Assembly: GCA_016213595.1 (NCBI GenBank)
Contig: JACRAA010000380.1
Span: 1-10,098 of the forward strand
DNA from: Actinomycetota bacterium
GTDB taxonomy: Bacteria; Actinomycetota; Actinomycetes; Propionibacteriales; Propionibacteriaceae
Length of the DNA stretch: 10,098 nucleotides
Direction: 5' to 3'
The position numbers and the translations under genes were made by a program. Shown here in pieces: positions 1 to 7,493 of the stretch. The notes below the pieces were generated by a model that worked only from the letters and a program-made list of their open reading frames with translations, was not told where the DNA came from and did not search any database. The stretch's first letter is position 1, and every line of letters begins with the position of its first letter.

Positions 1-1185
1 ACGAACGGCAAGACCACGACGATGTACCTGCTCGCGGCGGCGCTGACCGGTGCCGGCCGTACGGTGGCGACCATCGGGACCATCGGTGCGCGGGTGGCGG
101 GGCAGATGCTCGCCATGAGCCGGACGACGGTGACCACGCCCGAGGCGGTCGATGTCCAGGCACTGCTGGCGCTCATGCTCGAACGCGGCGCGGACACCGT
201 GGTCATGGAGGTCTCGAGCCATGCGCTCGCCATGCACCGCGTCGACGCCGTCCCGTTCGCCGTGGCCGGCTTCACGAACCTCGGCTGGGACCACCGCGAC
301 TTCCACCCCACCCAGGAGGACTACTTCGAGGCGAAGGCCCGGCTCTTCCGCCCGGGCCAGTCACGGTCGGCCGTGGTGTCCACCGACGACGAGTGGGGCC
401 GCAGGCTCGCCGAGCGGGTGCGTGAGGCAGGGATACCCCTGCTGACGACCGGGGACGACGGCGAGGTACGAGCTGTCGCCGTGACCGCGCTGCCCGGGGG
501 TGGGCAGCGGGTGGAGGTGGCTGTCCGCGGCCGTCGCGCCACAGTGGCCCTCGGACTCCCCGGCGACCACAACGTCCGCAACCTGCTGACCGCCGTGGGG
601 ATGCTGGAGCAGGGCGGGGTCCCGCTCGAGACGGTGCTCCAAAGCTTCGCCGAGGTGTCGGTCCCGGGGCGTCTCGAACGCGTCGACCTCGGGGAGGATG
701 CACCCGCGGTGTACGTCGACTTCGCACACACGCCCCAGGCTGTCGCCGCGGCCCTGGCCGCCCTCAACGACCGGCGGACCGTGTGCGTCCTCGGCTGCGG
801 CGGAGACCGCGACGCCCTCAAGCGTGGGCCGATGGGTGAGGTCGCCGTGAACGGCAGTGACCTGGTGGTCGTGACCGACGACAACCCTCGTACCGAAGAC
901 CCTCTCGCCATCCGAGAAGCGGTCATCGAGGGCGCTGAACGGGCGAAGACCGCGGCCGATCCGGCAAGCCGCGCCGCACGCTGCCAGGTCGTCGACGGGG
1001 GCGACCGCCGGAGCGCCATCAACCTCGCGCTGCGCATGGCGGGACCCGCGGCGGTCGTAGCCGTCCTCGGCAAGGGGCACGAGCAAGGCCAGGAGATGCA
1101 CGGTAGCGTGACCGCGTTCAACGACCCCGACGTGGTCCGCGAGGAGTGGGCCCGCCTGCGTGAAGGAGCATCCTCGTGGAGCTGA
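1..1185 (+). CDS. murE: UDP-MurNAc-tripeptide synthetase MurE, 5'-truncated
   Basis: Cytoplasmic ATP-dependent Mur ligase that adds the third-position diamino acid to UDP-MurNAc-L-Ala-D-Glu. The reading frame is open from base 1, and 394 codons are present. The N-terminal UDP-substrate domain, about 110-130 residues in the family, and the true start lie outside the window. Counting codons from base 1: the P-loop remainder TNGKTTT is at 1-7, a TTPE motif follows, EVSSHAL is at 70-76, and the probable carbamylated lysine of YFEAKARLF is K112. The C-terminal domain carries DNPRTEDP at 294-301 and GKGHEQ near the end. In characterised MurE enzymes the DNPR arginine and the GKGHE glutamate contact meso-diaminopimelate, so I infer DAP rather than lysine as substrate. 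The end overlaps murF by 10 bases. The identity as MurE is firm; the substrate is inference. Confidence 0.96.
   Translation, partial: TNGKTTTMYLLAAALTGAGRTVATIGTIGARVAGQMLAMSRTTVTTPEAVDVQALLALMLERGADTVVMEVSSHALAMHRVDAVPFAVAGFTNLGWDHRDFHPTQEDYFEAKARLFRPGQSRSAVVSTDDEWGRRLAERVREAGIPLLTTGDDGEVRAVAVTALPGGGQRVEVAVRGRRATVALGLPGDHNVRNLLTAVGMLEQGGVPLETVLQSFAEVSVPGRLERVDLGEDAPAVYVDFAHTPQAVAAALAALNDRRTVCVLGCGGDRDALKRGPMGEVAVNGSDLVVVTDDNPRTEDPLAIREAVIEGAERAKTAADPASRAARCQVVDGGDRRSAINLALRMAGPAAVVAVLGKGHEQGQEMHGSVTAFNDPDVVREEWARLREGASSWS
1163..1168 (+). promoter_or_regulatory. Ribosome binding site for murF
   Basis: AAGGAG lies inside the end of murE, 7 bases before the GTG at 1176. It is the main support for choosing this GTG as the murF start. 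Confidence 0.7.
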
Positions 1186-2597
1186 CCCCCTTGCCAGCGG
1201 TGGCGCGCGCCGTCTCCGGCCACGTCGTGGGGTCGGGCGACCCGCACGCGCTCATCGGCCCGGACGTCGTCGTCGACTCCCGACTCGTGACAGCCGGTGC
1301 GCTGTTCGTCGCGTTGCCGGGGGAGCACGTCGACGGGCACGACTACGTGGCACAGGCGGCCGCCGCGGGCGCGAGCGCGGCCCTGGTGAGCCGGACCACA
1401 GGAGCACCCCTCGCCGAGATCGTCGTCGAGGACCCGCTCGCCTCGCTCGGGGAGCTGGCCCGGGCCCAGGTCGCCGCGGCGCAGGAGCGGGGACTGCGTG
1501 CGGTCGCGATCACCGGCTCGGCCGGCAAGACCAGCACGAAGGACCTGCTCGCCCAGGTGCTCGAGGCGGTCGGCGAGACCGTCGCGCCCCGAGGGTCGTT
1601 CAACAACGAGATCGGGACGCCGCTCACCGCGCTCACAGTCGGTACGGACACCCGCTTCCTCGTCGCCGAGATGGGCGCGCGGGGAGCCGGCCACATCCGC
1701 AGTCTGACCCGCATCGTGCCCCCGGACGTCTCTGTCGTGTGCAATGTCGGGACCGCGCACCTCGGAGAGTTCGGCAGCGTCGAGGCCATCGCCGAGGCCA
1801 AGGGGGAGATCGTCGAGGCCCTCGAGGACACCGGCTGGGCGGTGCTTAACGCGGACGACGCCAGGGTCCTCGCCATGGCGTCACGCACCCGCGGGCAGGT
1901 GCTGCTCGTCTCCGCCTCGGGCGACCCGGGCAGCGACCATGCGGTGTGGGCGGAGGAGATCCGCCCGGACGACCGGGAGCGGTACGGGTTCGTGCTGCAC
2001 GCGAGGGGCGAGACGCCCCAGCCCGTACAGCTCCAGCTGACCGGGATGCACCAGGTGAGCAACGCTCTGTGTGCGGCAGGCGCGGCCGTCGCGCTCGGCC
2101 TGCCCCTGGACGTCGTCGCGAGGACCCTTTCGGAGGCGGACGCGCGGTCCCGGTGGCGCATGGAGGTCCACGACCGGGGTGATGGCGTGACGATCGTCAA
2201 CGACGCGTACAACGCCAACCCGGACTCGACGCGGGCCGCGCTCGACACGGTTGCCCGCATGGTCGAGGTGAAACGTACGGTCATCCCCGACGCCCGGCTG
2301 TTCGTCGTGCTGGGCGACATGCTCGAGCTCGGTGACGCGAGCCGGACCGAGCACGTACGGATCGGCCGGTATGCGGCGGAGGCAGGGGCCACTCTGGTTC
2401 TGGCGGTCGGTGCCGAGGCCCAGCACGTCGTCTCGGGAGCCTCGGCCCTGGGAGTCGACGCGGTGAGGCTCACGGACAAGTCGGAGGCGACGACCCAGCT
2501 CGGCGGGCTGCAGCCCGGTGACGTCGTCCTGGTCAAGGCCTCGCGTGGCGTCGGGCTGGAGACGGTCGCTGCCGATCTACTGGGAGCACCATGCTGA
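1176..2597 (+). CDS. murF: UDP-MurNAc-tripeptide--D-alanyl-D-alanine ligase MurF
   Basis: Last of the cytoplasmic Mur ligases: it joins D-Ala-D-Ala to UDP-MurNAc-tripeptide using ATP, giving the pentapeptide precursor used by MraY. The protein has 473 residues, normal for the family. Its three-domain layout is visible: an N-terminal UDP-binding domain at about 1-105 with VVVDSRLVTAGALFVAL; a central ATPase domain with the P-loop GSAGKTSTKD starting at G114, SFNNEIGTPLT around F142-G147 and AEMGARGAGHI around E165; and a C-terminal domain opening around the MurF-typical NDAYNANPDS at 342-351, followed by VVLGDMLELG. SFNNEIG and NDAYNANP separate it from MurC, MurD and MurE. The start is GTG, supported by AAGGAG 7 bases upstream. 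It overlaps murE by 10 bases and mraY by 7 bases, so translation is probably coupled on both sides. Confidence 0.97.
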   Translation: MELTPLPAVARAVSGHVVGSGDPHALIGPDVVVDSRLVTAGALFVALPGEHVDGHDYVAQAAAAGASAALVSRTTGAPLAEIVVEDPLASLGELARAQVAAAQERGLRAVAITGSAGKTSTKDLLAQVLEAVGETVAPRGSFNNEIGTPLTALTVGTDTRFLVAEMGARGAGHIRSLTRIVPPDVSVVCNVGTAHLGEFGSVEAIAEAKGEIVEALEDTGWAVLNADDARVLAMASRTRGQVLLVSASGDPGSDHAVWAEEIRPDDRERYGFVLHARGETPQPVQLQLTGMHQVSNALCAAGAAVALGLPLDVVARTLSEADARSRWRMEVHDRGDGVTIVNDAYNANPDSTRAALDTVARMVEVKRTVIPDARLFVVLGDMLELGDASRTEHVRIGRYAAEAGATLVLAVGAEAQHVVSGASALGVDAVRLTDKSEATTQLGGLQPGDVVLVKASRGVGLETVAADLLGAPC

Positions 2598-3661
2598 GCA
2601 TCCTCACCGCAGGGGCGATCGCCATGACGGTCACCCTGTTCGGTACCCGCTTCCTCATCGCGTTCCTGTCACGCCGCGGGTTCGGGCAGTTCATCCGCGA
2701 CGACGGTCCGACCGAGCACCACACGAAGCGCGGCACGCCGACGATGGGCGGGCTCATCATCCTTCTCGCCGTGCTCCTCGGCTACTTCGGGTCGCACCTG
2801 ATCTTCTGGCGGATCCCCTCCTGGTCCGGCATGCTGGCGCTGTTCCTGTTCGTCGGTCTCGGGCTGGTCGGTTTCCTCGACGACTGGACCAAGATCCGCA
2901 GAGCCCGCTCGCTCGGCCTGGACGCCAAGGCGAAGCTCATCCTCCAGAGCATCATCGGACTGGTCTTCGCGGTGCTGAGCCTCATGTTCCCCGACCACCG
3001 CGGCGTCACTCCCGCCTCGAGCGCGGTCTCCTTCCTCCGCGACATCCCAGGGCTGGCGCTGCCCGCCGCCATCGCCGTGGTGTGGATGATGTTCATCATC
3101 GCCTCCTTCAGCAACGGGTCGAACCTCACGGACGGTCTCGACGGCCTCCTCTCGGGCGTGGCGACGATGGTGTTCGCCGCCTACGTCATCCTCAACGTCT
3201 GGCAGTCGGGACAGTGGTGCGGGAGGGCCTCGACGATCGGGCCACGCTGCTACGAGGTGCGCAACCCCTCGGACCTGGCGCTGTTCTCGATCGCCGTGGC
3301 CGGCGCGTCGTTCGGCTTCCTGTGGTGGAACGCGAACCCCGCCAAGATCTTCATGGGCGACACCGGGTCGCTCGCGCTCGGCGGCGGCGTCGCCGCGCTC
3401 GCGATCATGTCGCGGACCGAGCTGCTGAGCGCGGTGCTCGGCGCCATCTTCGTGCTCGAGAGCCTGTCCGTCGTCACCCAGGTGGCCTTCTTCAAGGCCA
3501 CCAAGGGCAAACGGCTGTGGCGAATGGCACCGATGCACCATCACTTCGAAGCCCTGGGCTGGGGTGAGATCACCGTCGCCGTACGGATGTGGATCCTCTG
3601 CGGCCTCACCGTCGCGCTCGGGGTGGGCCTGTTCTACACCGAGTGGGTGGCGGCACAGTGA
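2591..3661 (+). CDS. mraY: Phospho-N-acetylmuramoyl-pentapeptide transferase MraY
   Basis: Integral membrane enzyme that transfers phospho-MurNAc-pentapeptide from UDP to undecaprenyl phosphate, forming lipid I on the inner face of the membrane. It has 356 residues and many hydrophobic segments, fitting the ten-helix family fold. Family motifs are present in order: KRGTPTMGG at 46-54, FLDDWTK at 95-101, SNLTDGLDGL at 177-186, FMGDTGSLA at 254-262 and the histidine motif MHHHFE at 315-320. D97, D98 and D257 match the three acidic residues essential in E. coli MraY. The ATG start overlaps the end of murF, with GGGAG 4 bases upstream. The stop overlaps the murD start as GTGA. After the sixth helix a loop carries cysteines C210 and C220 (see findings). 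Confidence 0.98.
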   Translation: MLSILTAGAIAMTVTLFGTRFLIAFLSRRGFGQFIRDDGPTEHHTKRGTPTMGGLIILLAVLLGYFGSHLIFWRIPSWSGMLALFLFVGLGLVGFLDDWTKIRRARSLGLDAKAKLILQSIIGLVFAVLSLMFPDHRGVTPASSAVSFLRDIPGLALPAAIAVVWMMFIIASFSNGSNLTDGLDGLLSGVATMVFAAYVILNVWQSGQWCGRASTIGPRCYEVRNPSDLALFSIAVAGASFGFLWWNANPAKIFMGDTGSLALGGGVAALAIMSRTELLSAVLGAIFVLESLSVVTQVAFFKATKGKRLWRMAPMHHHFEALGWGEITVAVRMWILCGLTVALGVGLFYTEWVAAQ

Positions 3662-5139
3662 GACACTGGCTGGCCGCGGCGGACGGGCAGTCGCCGTGGC
3701 ACGAGGCGAGCGTCCTCGTGCTCGGACTCGGACGCTCGGGCGTCGCCGCTGCGGACGCGATGCTCTCGCGCGGGGCCTCCGTAGTGGTCGTGGAGTCTGC
3801 GACCTCGACATCGCTCACCGAGGCAGGGACGATGCTCGAGGTGCTGGGGGCGACAGTTCTCATGGGCGGGGACGCGCCGGCGACGCTGCCGGAGGGAACG
3901 GACCTCGTCATCACGTCCCCCGGCGCGCGGCCCTCGTCGCCCCTGCTCGCGGATGCGGCCCGGAGGGGTGTTCCCGTCTGGGGGGACGTCGAGCTCGCGT
4001 GGCGCCTGCAGCAGCCCGACCAGGTCGTACCCTGGCTCGCCGTCACGGGGACGAACGGCAAGACGACGACGACACAGATGCTCGAGTCGATCCTCACCGC
4101 GGCCGGCCACCTGGCGGCTGCGGTGGGCAACATCGGGCGGCCCGTCCTCGAGGCGATGGCCGACGACGTGACGTACGACGTGTACGCGGTCGAGCTGTCC
4201 AGCTTCCAGCTCCACTGGACGCGTTCGATCGCGCTGCACTCGGCGGCCGTGCTCAACCTCGAGCAGGACCATCTCGAGTGGTACGAGGACAGCGCCGACT
4301 GGTCCGAGCACGCTGACCCCATGGCCGCGTACGCGGCGGACAAGGCCCGGATCTACAGCGGCGTCACGCACTCATGCGTGTACAACGCCGAGGCTCCGGC
4401 GACGGAACGGATGGTCGAGGAGGCGGACGTCACGGAGGGCGCCCGTGCGATCGGCTTCACCACCGGTGTCCCCGCTGTATCCATGCTCGGCGTCGTCGAC
4501 GACCTGCTCGTGGACCGTGCGTTCATCCCGCAGCGTCGCGACTCGGCGATCGAGCTCGCGAAGCTCTCCGATGTCGTCCCCTATGCGCCCCACAACGTCG
4601 CCAACGCCCTTGCTGCGGCCGCACTCGCACGCTCCTTCGGCGTCCCGCCTGGCGCGGTGTCAGCCGGCCTGAGGGCCCTGACCATCGGTGGTCACCGGAT
4701 CCAGACGCTCGCCACGGTGGACGGGGTCACGTGGGTGGACGACTCGAAGGCGACGAACCCGCACGCGGCGGACAGCTCGCTGCGCGCCTTCCCGCACGTC
4801 GTCTGGGTGGCCGGGGGACAGGCCAAGAACACGTCGTTCGACGACCTCGTGTCCCGTCACAAGGACCGCCTCCGCGGCGCTGTGCTGCTCGGGGTCGACC
4901 GCGAGCACATCCGTGCGGCGCTCGCCCGACACGCGCCCGATGTCCCCGTGATCGTCGTGGACAGCGTTGACGATAGGGCGATGGACGAGGTCGTACGCGC
5001 GGCGCGCACCCTGGCACAGCCGGGGGACACCGTCCTGCTCGCGCCCTGGTGCGCCTCCAAGGACATGTACTCGGGGTACGACGCCAGGGGCGACGCGTTC
5101 GCGGCCGCGGTGAGAGACCTCACGGCAGGGATGGGCTGA
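3658..5139 (+). CDS. murD: UDP-MurNAc-L-alanine--D-glutamate ligase MurD
   Basis: Cytoplasmic ATP-dependent ligase that adds D-glutamate to UDP-MurNAc-L-Ala. From the GTG at 3658 it has 493 residues, at the long end for MurD. The N-terminal Rossmann-like domain starts VLVLGLGRSGVAAADAML with glycines at 23, 25 and 28. The P-loop GTNGKTTTT begins at G131, ELSSFQL is at 179-185, and NLEQDHLEWY contains D204 and H205. K229 in ADKARIY is the likely carbamylated lysine. PHNVANALAA begins at 311 (H312), DDSKATNPHA spans 361-370, and a MurD-type ending APWCASKDMYSGYDARGDAF follows. The frame stays open back to an ATG at 3589, but that start would lie 73 bases inside mraY and prepend an unlikely arginine-rich leader. 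The GTG overlaps the mraY stop by 4 bases and begins a sensible protein, though its ribosome site (GGGTGG, 3645-3650) is weak. ftsW follows after 8 bases. Confidence 0.97.
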   Translation: MRHWLAAADGQSPWHEASVLVLGLGRSGVAAADAMLSRGASVVVVESATSTSLTEAGTMLEVLGATVLMGGDAPATLPEGTDLVITSPGARPSSPLLADAARRGVPVWGDVELAWRLQQPDQVVPWLAVTGTNGKTTTTQMLESILTAAGHLAAAVGNIGRPVLEAMADDVTYDVYAVELSSFQLHWTRSIALHSAAVLNLEQDHLEWYEDSADWSEHADPMAAYAADKARIYSGVTHSCVYNAEAPATERMVEEADVTEGARAIGFTTGVPAVSMLGVVDDLLVDRAFIPQRRDSAIELAKLSDVVPYAPHNVANALAAAALARSFGVPPGAVSAGLRALTIGGHRIQTLATVDGVTWVDDSKATNPHAADSSLRAFPHVVWVAGGQAKNTSFDDLVSRHKDRLRGAVLLGVDREHIRAALARHAPDVPVIVVDSVDDRAMDEVVRAARTLAQPGDTVLLAPWCASKDMYSGYDARGDAFAAAVRDLTAGMG

Positions 5140-5142
5140 GGT
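5138..5142 (+). promoter_or_regulatory. Ribosome binding site for ftsW
   Basis: GAGGT overlaps the murD stop codon (TGA at 5137-5139) and sits 5 bases before the ATG at 5148. It supports that ATG over in-frame ATGs further upstream inside murD. Confidence 0.7.
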
Positions 5143-5147
5143 CAGCC

Positions 5148-6389
5148 ATGGCGGTCCTCGCTTCCCCCAGGACGGTCGGCACCTCGAGTGGGCACGCCAA
5201 GGGCCTGCTGCGCCACGCTCTCGACACGCCGCTCGCCAGCCTGTACCTCGTGCTCACGGCCACGGGCCTGCTCACGGGCCTCGGAGTGCTCATGGTTCTC
5301 TCGGCGTCGAGCGTGTACGCCGAGGTGAACTACGGGGACCCGTACTACTTCGCCAAGCGGCAGATCATGTTCCTCGTGCTCGGGATCGGGCTCGCCTGGC
5401 TGCTGAGCCGAGCCTCTCCCCGCATGCTGCGGAAGATGGCCTGGCCGGCGCTCGTCATCTCGCTGCTCCTGCTCATGCTGACGTTCACCCCTCTCGGCGT
5501 GACCGTGAACGGCAACCGCAACTGGGTCCAGTTCGGCTCCTCGTGGACGCGGCTCCAGCCGTCGGAGTTCGCCAAGCTCGCCCTCCTCGTCTGGGGGGCG
5601 GACCAGCTCACCCGCAAGGAGAAGCTGCTCGACCGGACCAAGGAGCTCGTCCCGTACCTCATGTTCACGAGCCTCATCGTCGGCCTCGTGGTGCTGCAGG
5701 GGGACCTCGGGACCTCCATGGTCCTCGTGGCGATCATCGGCTTCGTGCTCTTCGCGGCCGGGATCCCGCTCCGCGTGCTCGCGGCGATCGCGGGTCTCGC
5801 GCTGACCGTCGTGCTCGGGCTCGTCCTGGCCTCGCCCAACCGCATGCGCCGCGTCTTCGGCTTCCTCAACCCGACCGCCGACTCCGAGGGTGTCAACGCC
5901 CAGTCGCTCCGTGCGATGTACGCGCTGGCGTCGGGCGGCTGGTGGGGCGTCGGCCTCGGGCAGTCGAAGCAGAAGTGGGGCATGCTCGTCGAGGCGCACA
6001 ACGACTTCATCTTCGCCGTGATCGGCGAGGAGCTCGGCCTCGTGGGCGTCGTCGCGGTGATCCTGCTGTTCGCCGTCCTCGTCTACGCCGCGTTCCGGGT
6101 GGCGAGCCGCTCCGACTCCACCATGTGCCGCCACGTGGCCACCGGTGTGGGTGCCTGGATGATGTTCCAGTCCGCGCTCAACATGGGAGTGGTCCTCCGG
6201 CTCCTGCCGGTGCTGGGCGTGCCGCTGCCGTTCCTGTCGTACGGCGGGTCGAGCCTCATGGCGAACGTGGCAGCAGTCGGCCTGCTCGTCTCCTGCGCCC
6301 GCCAGGAGCCGGGGGCGCGGAAGGCCCTCGCCCGGCGTCACACAGCGGCGAGGGCTCGCGTCACCGCAGTCGTGGACCGGCGGGGCTAG
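5148..6389 (+). CDS. ftsW: Septal peptidoglycan polymerase FtsW (SEDS family)
   Basis: Polytopic membrane glycosyltransferase that polymerises lipid II into glycan strands at the division septum, normally with a class B penicillin-binding protein as partner. From the ATG at 5148 it has 413 residues: a short cytoplasmic N-terminus, about ten hydrophobic segments with the first near 31-52, and a basic C-terminal tail of roughly 30 residues. SEDS motifs present are GNRNWVQFG, LQPSEFAKLAL with QPSE at 137-140, the large extracytoplasmic loop NPTADSEGVNAQSL with D245 as the likely catalytic aspartate, EAHNDFIFAVIGEELG from E282, and PFLSYGGSS at 361-369. The frame is open back to an ATG at 5049, but that leader is arginine-rich shadow sequence inside murD. 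Its position between murD and murG favours FtsW over the elongation paralogue RodA. murG follows after 9 bases. Confidence 0.96.
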   Translation: MAVLASPRTVGTSSGHAKGLLRHALDTPLASLYLVLTATGLLTGLGVLMVLSASSVYAEVNYGDPYYFAKRQIMFLVLGIGLAWLLSRASPRMLRKMAWPALVISLLLLMLTFTPLGVTVNGNRNWVQFGSSWTRLQPSEFAKLALLVWGADQLTRKEKLLDRTKELVPYLMFTSLIVGLVVLQGDLGTSMVLVAIIGFVLFAAGIPLRVLAAIAGLALTVVLGLVLASPNRMRRVFGFLNPTADSEGVNAQSLRAMYALASGGWWGVGLGQSKQKWGMLVEAHNDFIFAVIGEELGLVGVVAVILLFAVLVYAAFRVASRSDSTMCRHVATGVGAWMMFQSALNMGVVLRLLPVLGVPLPFLSYGGSSLMANVAAVGLLVSCARQEPGARKALARRHTAARARVTAVVDRRG

Positions 6390-6394
6390 GAGGT
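6388..6394 (+). promoter_or_regulatory. Strong ribosome binding site for murG
   Basis: AGGAGGT is a near-perfect match to the anti-16S sequence. Its first two bases are the last two of the ftsW TAG stop (6387-6389). Only 4 bases separate it from the murG ATG. A ribosome ending ftsW would sit directly on it. Confidence 0.8.
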
Positions 6395-6398
6395 CCTC

Positions 6399-7493
6399 AT
6401 GGTCAACGTCATCCTCGCCGGCGGCGGGACAGCCGGACACATCTCTCCCATGGTCGCGACGGCAGAGGCGCTGCGGGCCGCCGACCCGACGGTCACGTTG
6501 ACGTGCGTGGGCACTCCCAAGGGCATCGAGTCCCGCGTGGTCCCCGAAGCGGGCCTCGAGCTCACGTTCGTACCGGCCGTACCGTTCCCCCGGGCGCTGA
6601 ACCTCGACCTGCTCACCATGCCTGCCCGCCTCACGGTGGCCGTCGTGGCGGCCCGCCGGATCCTGTCCAGGAACAGGGCCGGGGTCGTCGTGGGCTTCGG
6701 GGGGTACGCGTCCCTGCCCGTCTACCTCGCCGCGCGGTCGATGGGCGTCCCCGTCGTCGTCCATGAGCAGAACCCGCTGCCAGGGCTCGCGAACCGTCTC
6801 GCCGCACGCTTCGCCGACCGGGTCTGCGTCTCGTTCCCCAGCACCCCCCTGCCTCGACCGGAGTACGTCGGCCTGCCGGTCCGGTCCGCGATCTCGGGCC
6901 TCGACCGTACGGCTCTGCGCGGGCCCGCTCGTCAGGAGCTCGGCCTGCCCGCGACGGGTCCCGTCCTGCTCGTGAGCGGCGGCTCCCAGGGCGCGGCGAG
7001 CATCAACCGCGCGCTCGACGAGGCCCTCGCCGAGCTGCTCGCCGCCGGGGTCTCGGTTCTCCACGTGCTCGGCCCCAAGAACATGACAGCGACGACCATC
7101 GGCCGTACGGACGTCGGCTCCGGCGCTGTGTACGTCCCCGTGGCCTACGTCGACCGCATGGAGCGCGCCTACGCGGCGGCCGACCTCATGGTCGGGCGCT
7201 CCGGGGCCGGGACCGTGGTCGAGACCGCCGTCGTCGGCCTGCCGGGCATCTTCGTACCTCTTCCGCACGGCAACGGTGAGCAGGCGCGCAACGCGACCAC
7301 GCTCGTCGAGGCCGGCGGCTGCGTGCTCGTCGCCGACCGCGACCTCACGGCCAGGCGCCTGCGCGACGAGGTGCTGCGGATCATCCTGAACCCCGACCTC
7401 CTCTCCCGGATGGGGGCGGCCGGCCGGGGGATCGTGCCCCGCGACGCGGCCACGAAGGTGGCTGCGATCGTGCTCGAGGAGGCTCGGCGATGA
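6399..7493 (+). CDS. murG: UDP-GlcNAc:lipid I N-acetylglucosaminyltransferase MurG
   Basis: Peripheral membrane GT-B glycosyltransferase on the cytoplasmic face; it adds GlcNAc to lipid I to form lipid II, the substrate that FtsW polymerises. The 364-residue length is normal. The N-terminal Rossmann domain opens with the glycine-rich acceptor loop GGGTAGHISP at 8-17, followed by VVGFGGYAS at 98-106 and VHEQNPLPGLANR with H122, E123 and N125. The C-terminal donor domain has VSGGSQGAASIN from 192, then GRSGAGTVVE at 266-275 with E275 placed like the UDP-GlcNAc-binding glutamate, and PLPHGNGEQARNA around 287-299. The ATG start has the strongest ribosome site in the window. The end overlaps murC as ATGA. 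Confidence 0.98.
   Translation: MVNVILAGGGTAGHISPMVATAEALRAADPTVTLTCVGTPKGIESRVVPEAGLELTFVPAVPFPRALNLDLLTMPARLTVAVVAARRILSRNRAGVVVGFGGYASLPVYLAARSMGVPVVVHEQNPLPGLANRLAARFADRVCVSFPSTPLPRPEYVGLPVRSAISGLDRTALRGPARQELGLPATGPVLLVSGGSQGAASINRALDEALAELLAAGVSVLHVLGPKNMTATTIGRTDVGSGAVYVPVAYVDRMERAYAAADLMVGRSGAGTVVETAVVGLPGIFVPLPHGNGEQARNATTLVEAGGCVLVADRDLTARRLRDEVLRIILNPDLLSRMGAAGRGIVPRDAATKVAAIVLEEARR
7476..7482 (+). promoter_or_regulatory. Ribosome binding site for murC
   Basis: GAGGAGG inside the last codons of murG lies 7 bases before the murC ATG at 7490. It supports re-initiation at the ATGA overlap. Confidence 0.7.

Noticed and set aside
321..1760. Minus-strand open frame opposite murE and murF
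   Set aside because: It is an antisense shadow spanning a gene junction, with low-complexity Arg/Ser-rich translation.
2518..3567. Plus-strand open frame overlapping mraY in another frame
   Set aside because: The translation is an Arg/His/Pro-rich shadow of mraY, whose own frame has all catalytic motifs.
3589..3657. Longer murD starting at an upstream ATG
   Set aside because: It would add 23 residues of arginine-rich sequence read inside mraY. The GTG at 3658 gives a normal MurD N-terminus and a GTGA stop-start overlap.
5049..5147. Longer ftsW starting at an upstream ATG
   Set aside because: It adds 33 residues of basic shadow sequence from inside murD. The ATG at 5148 has a properly spaced GAGGT and a short cytoplasmic N-terminus.
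5142..7268. Long minus-strand open frame (708 codons) opposite ftsW and murG
   Set aside because: Its composition (Arg, Glu, Asp, His, Gly) mirrors codon bias of the opposite strand. There is no membrane segment or family motif, and it is fully covered by ftsW and murG.
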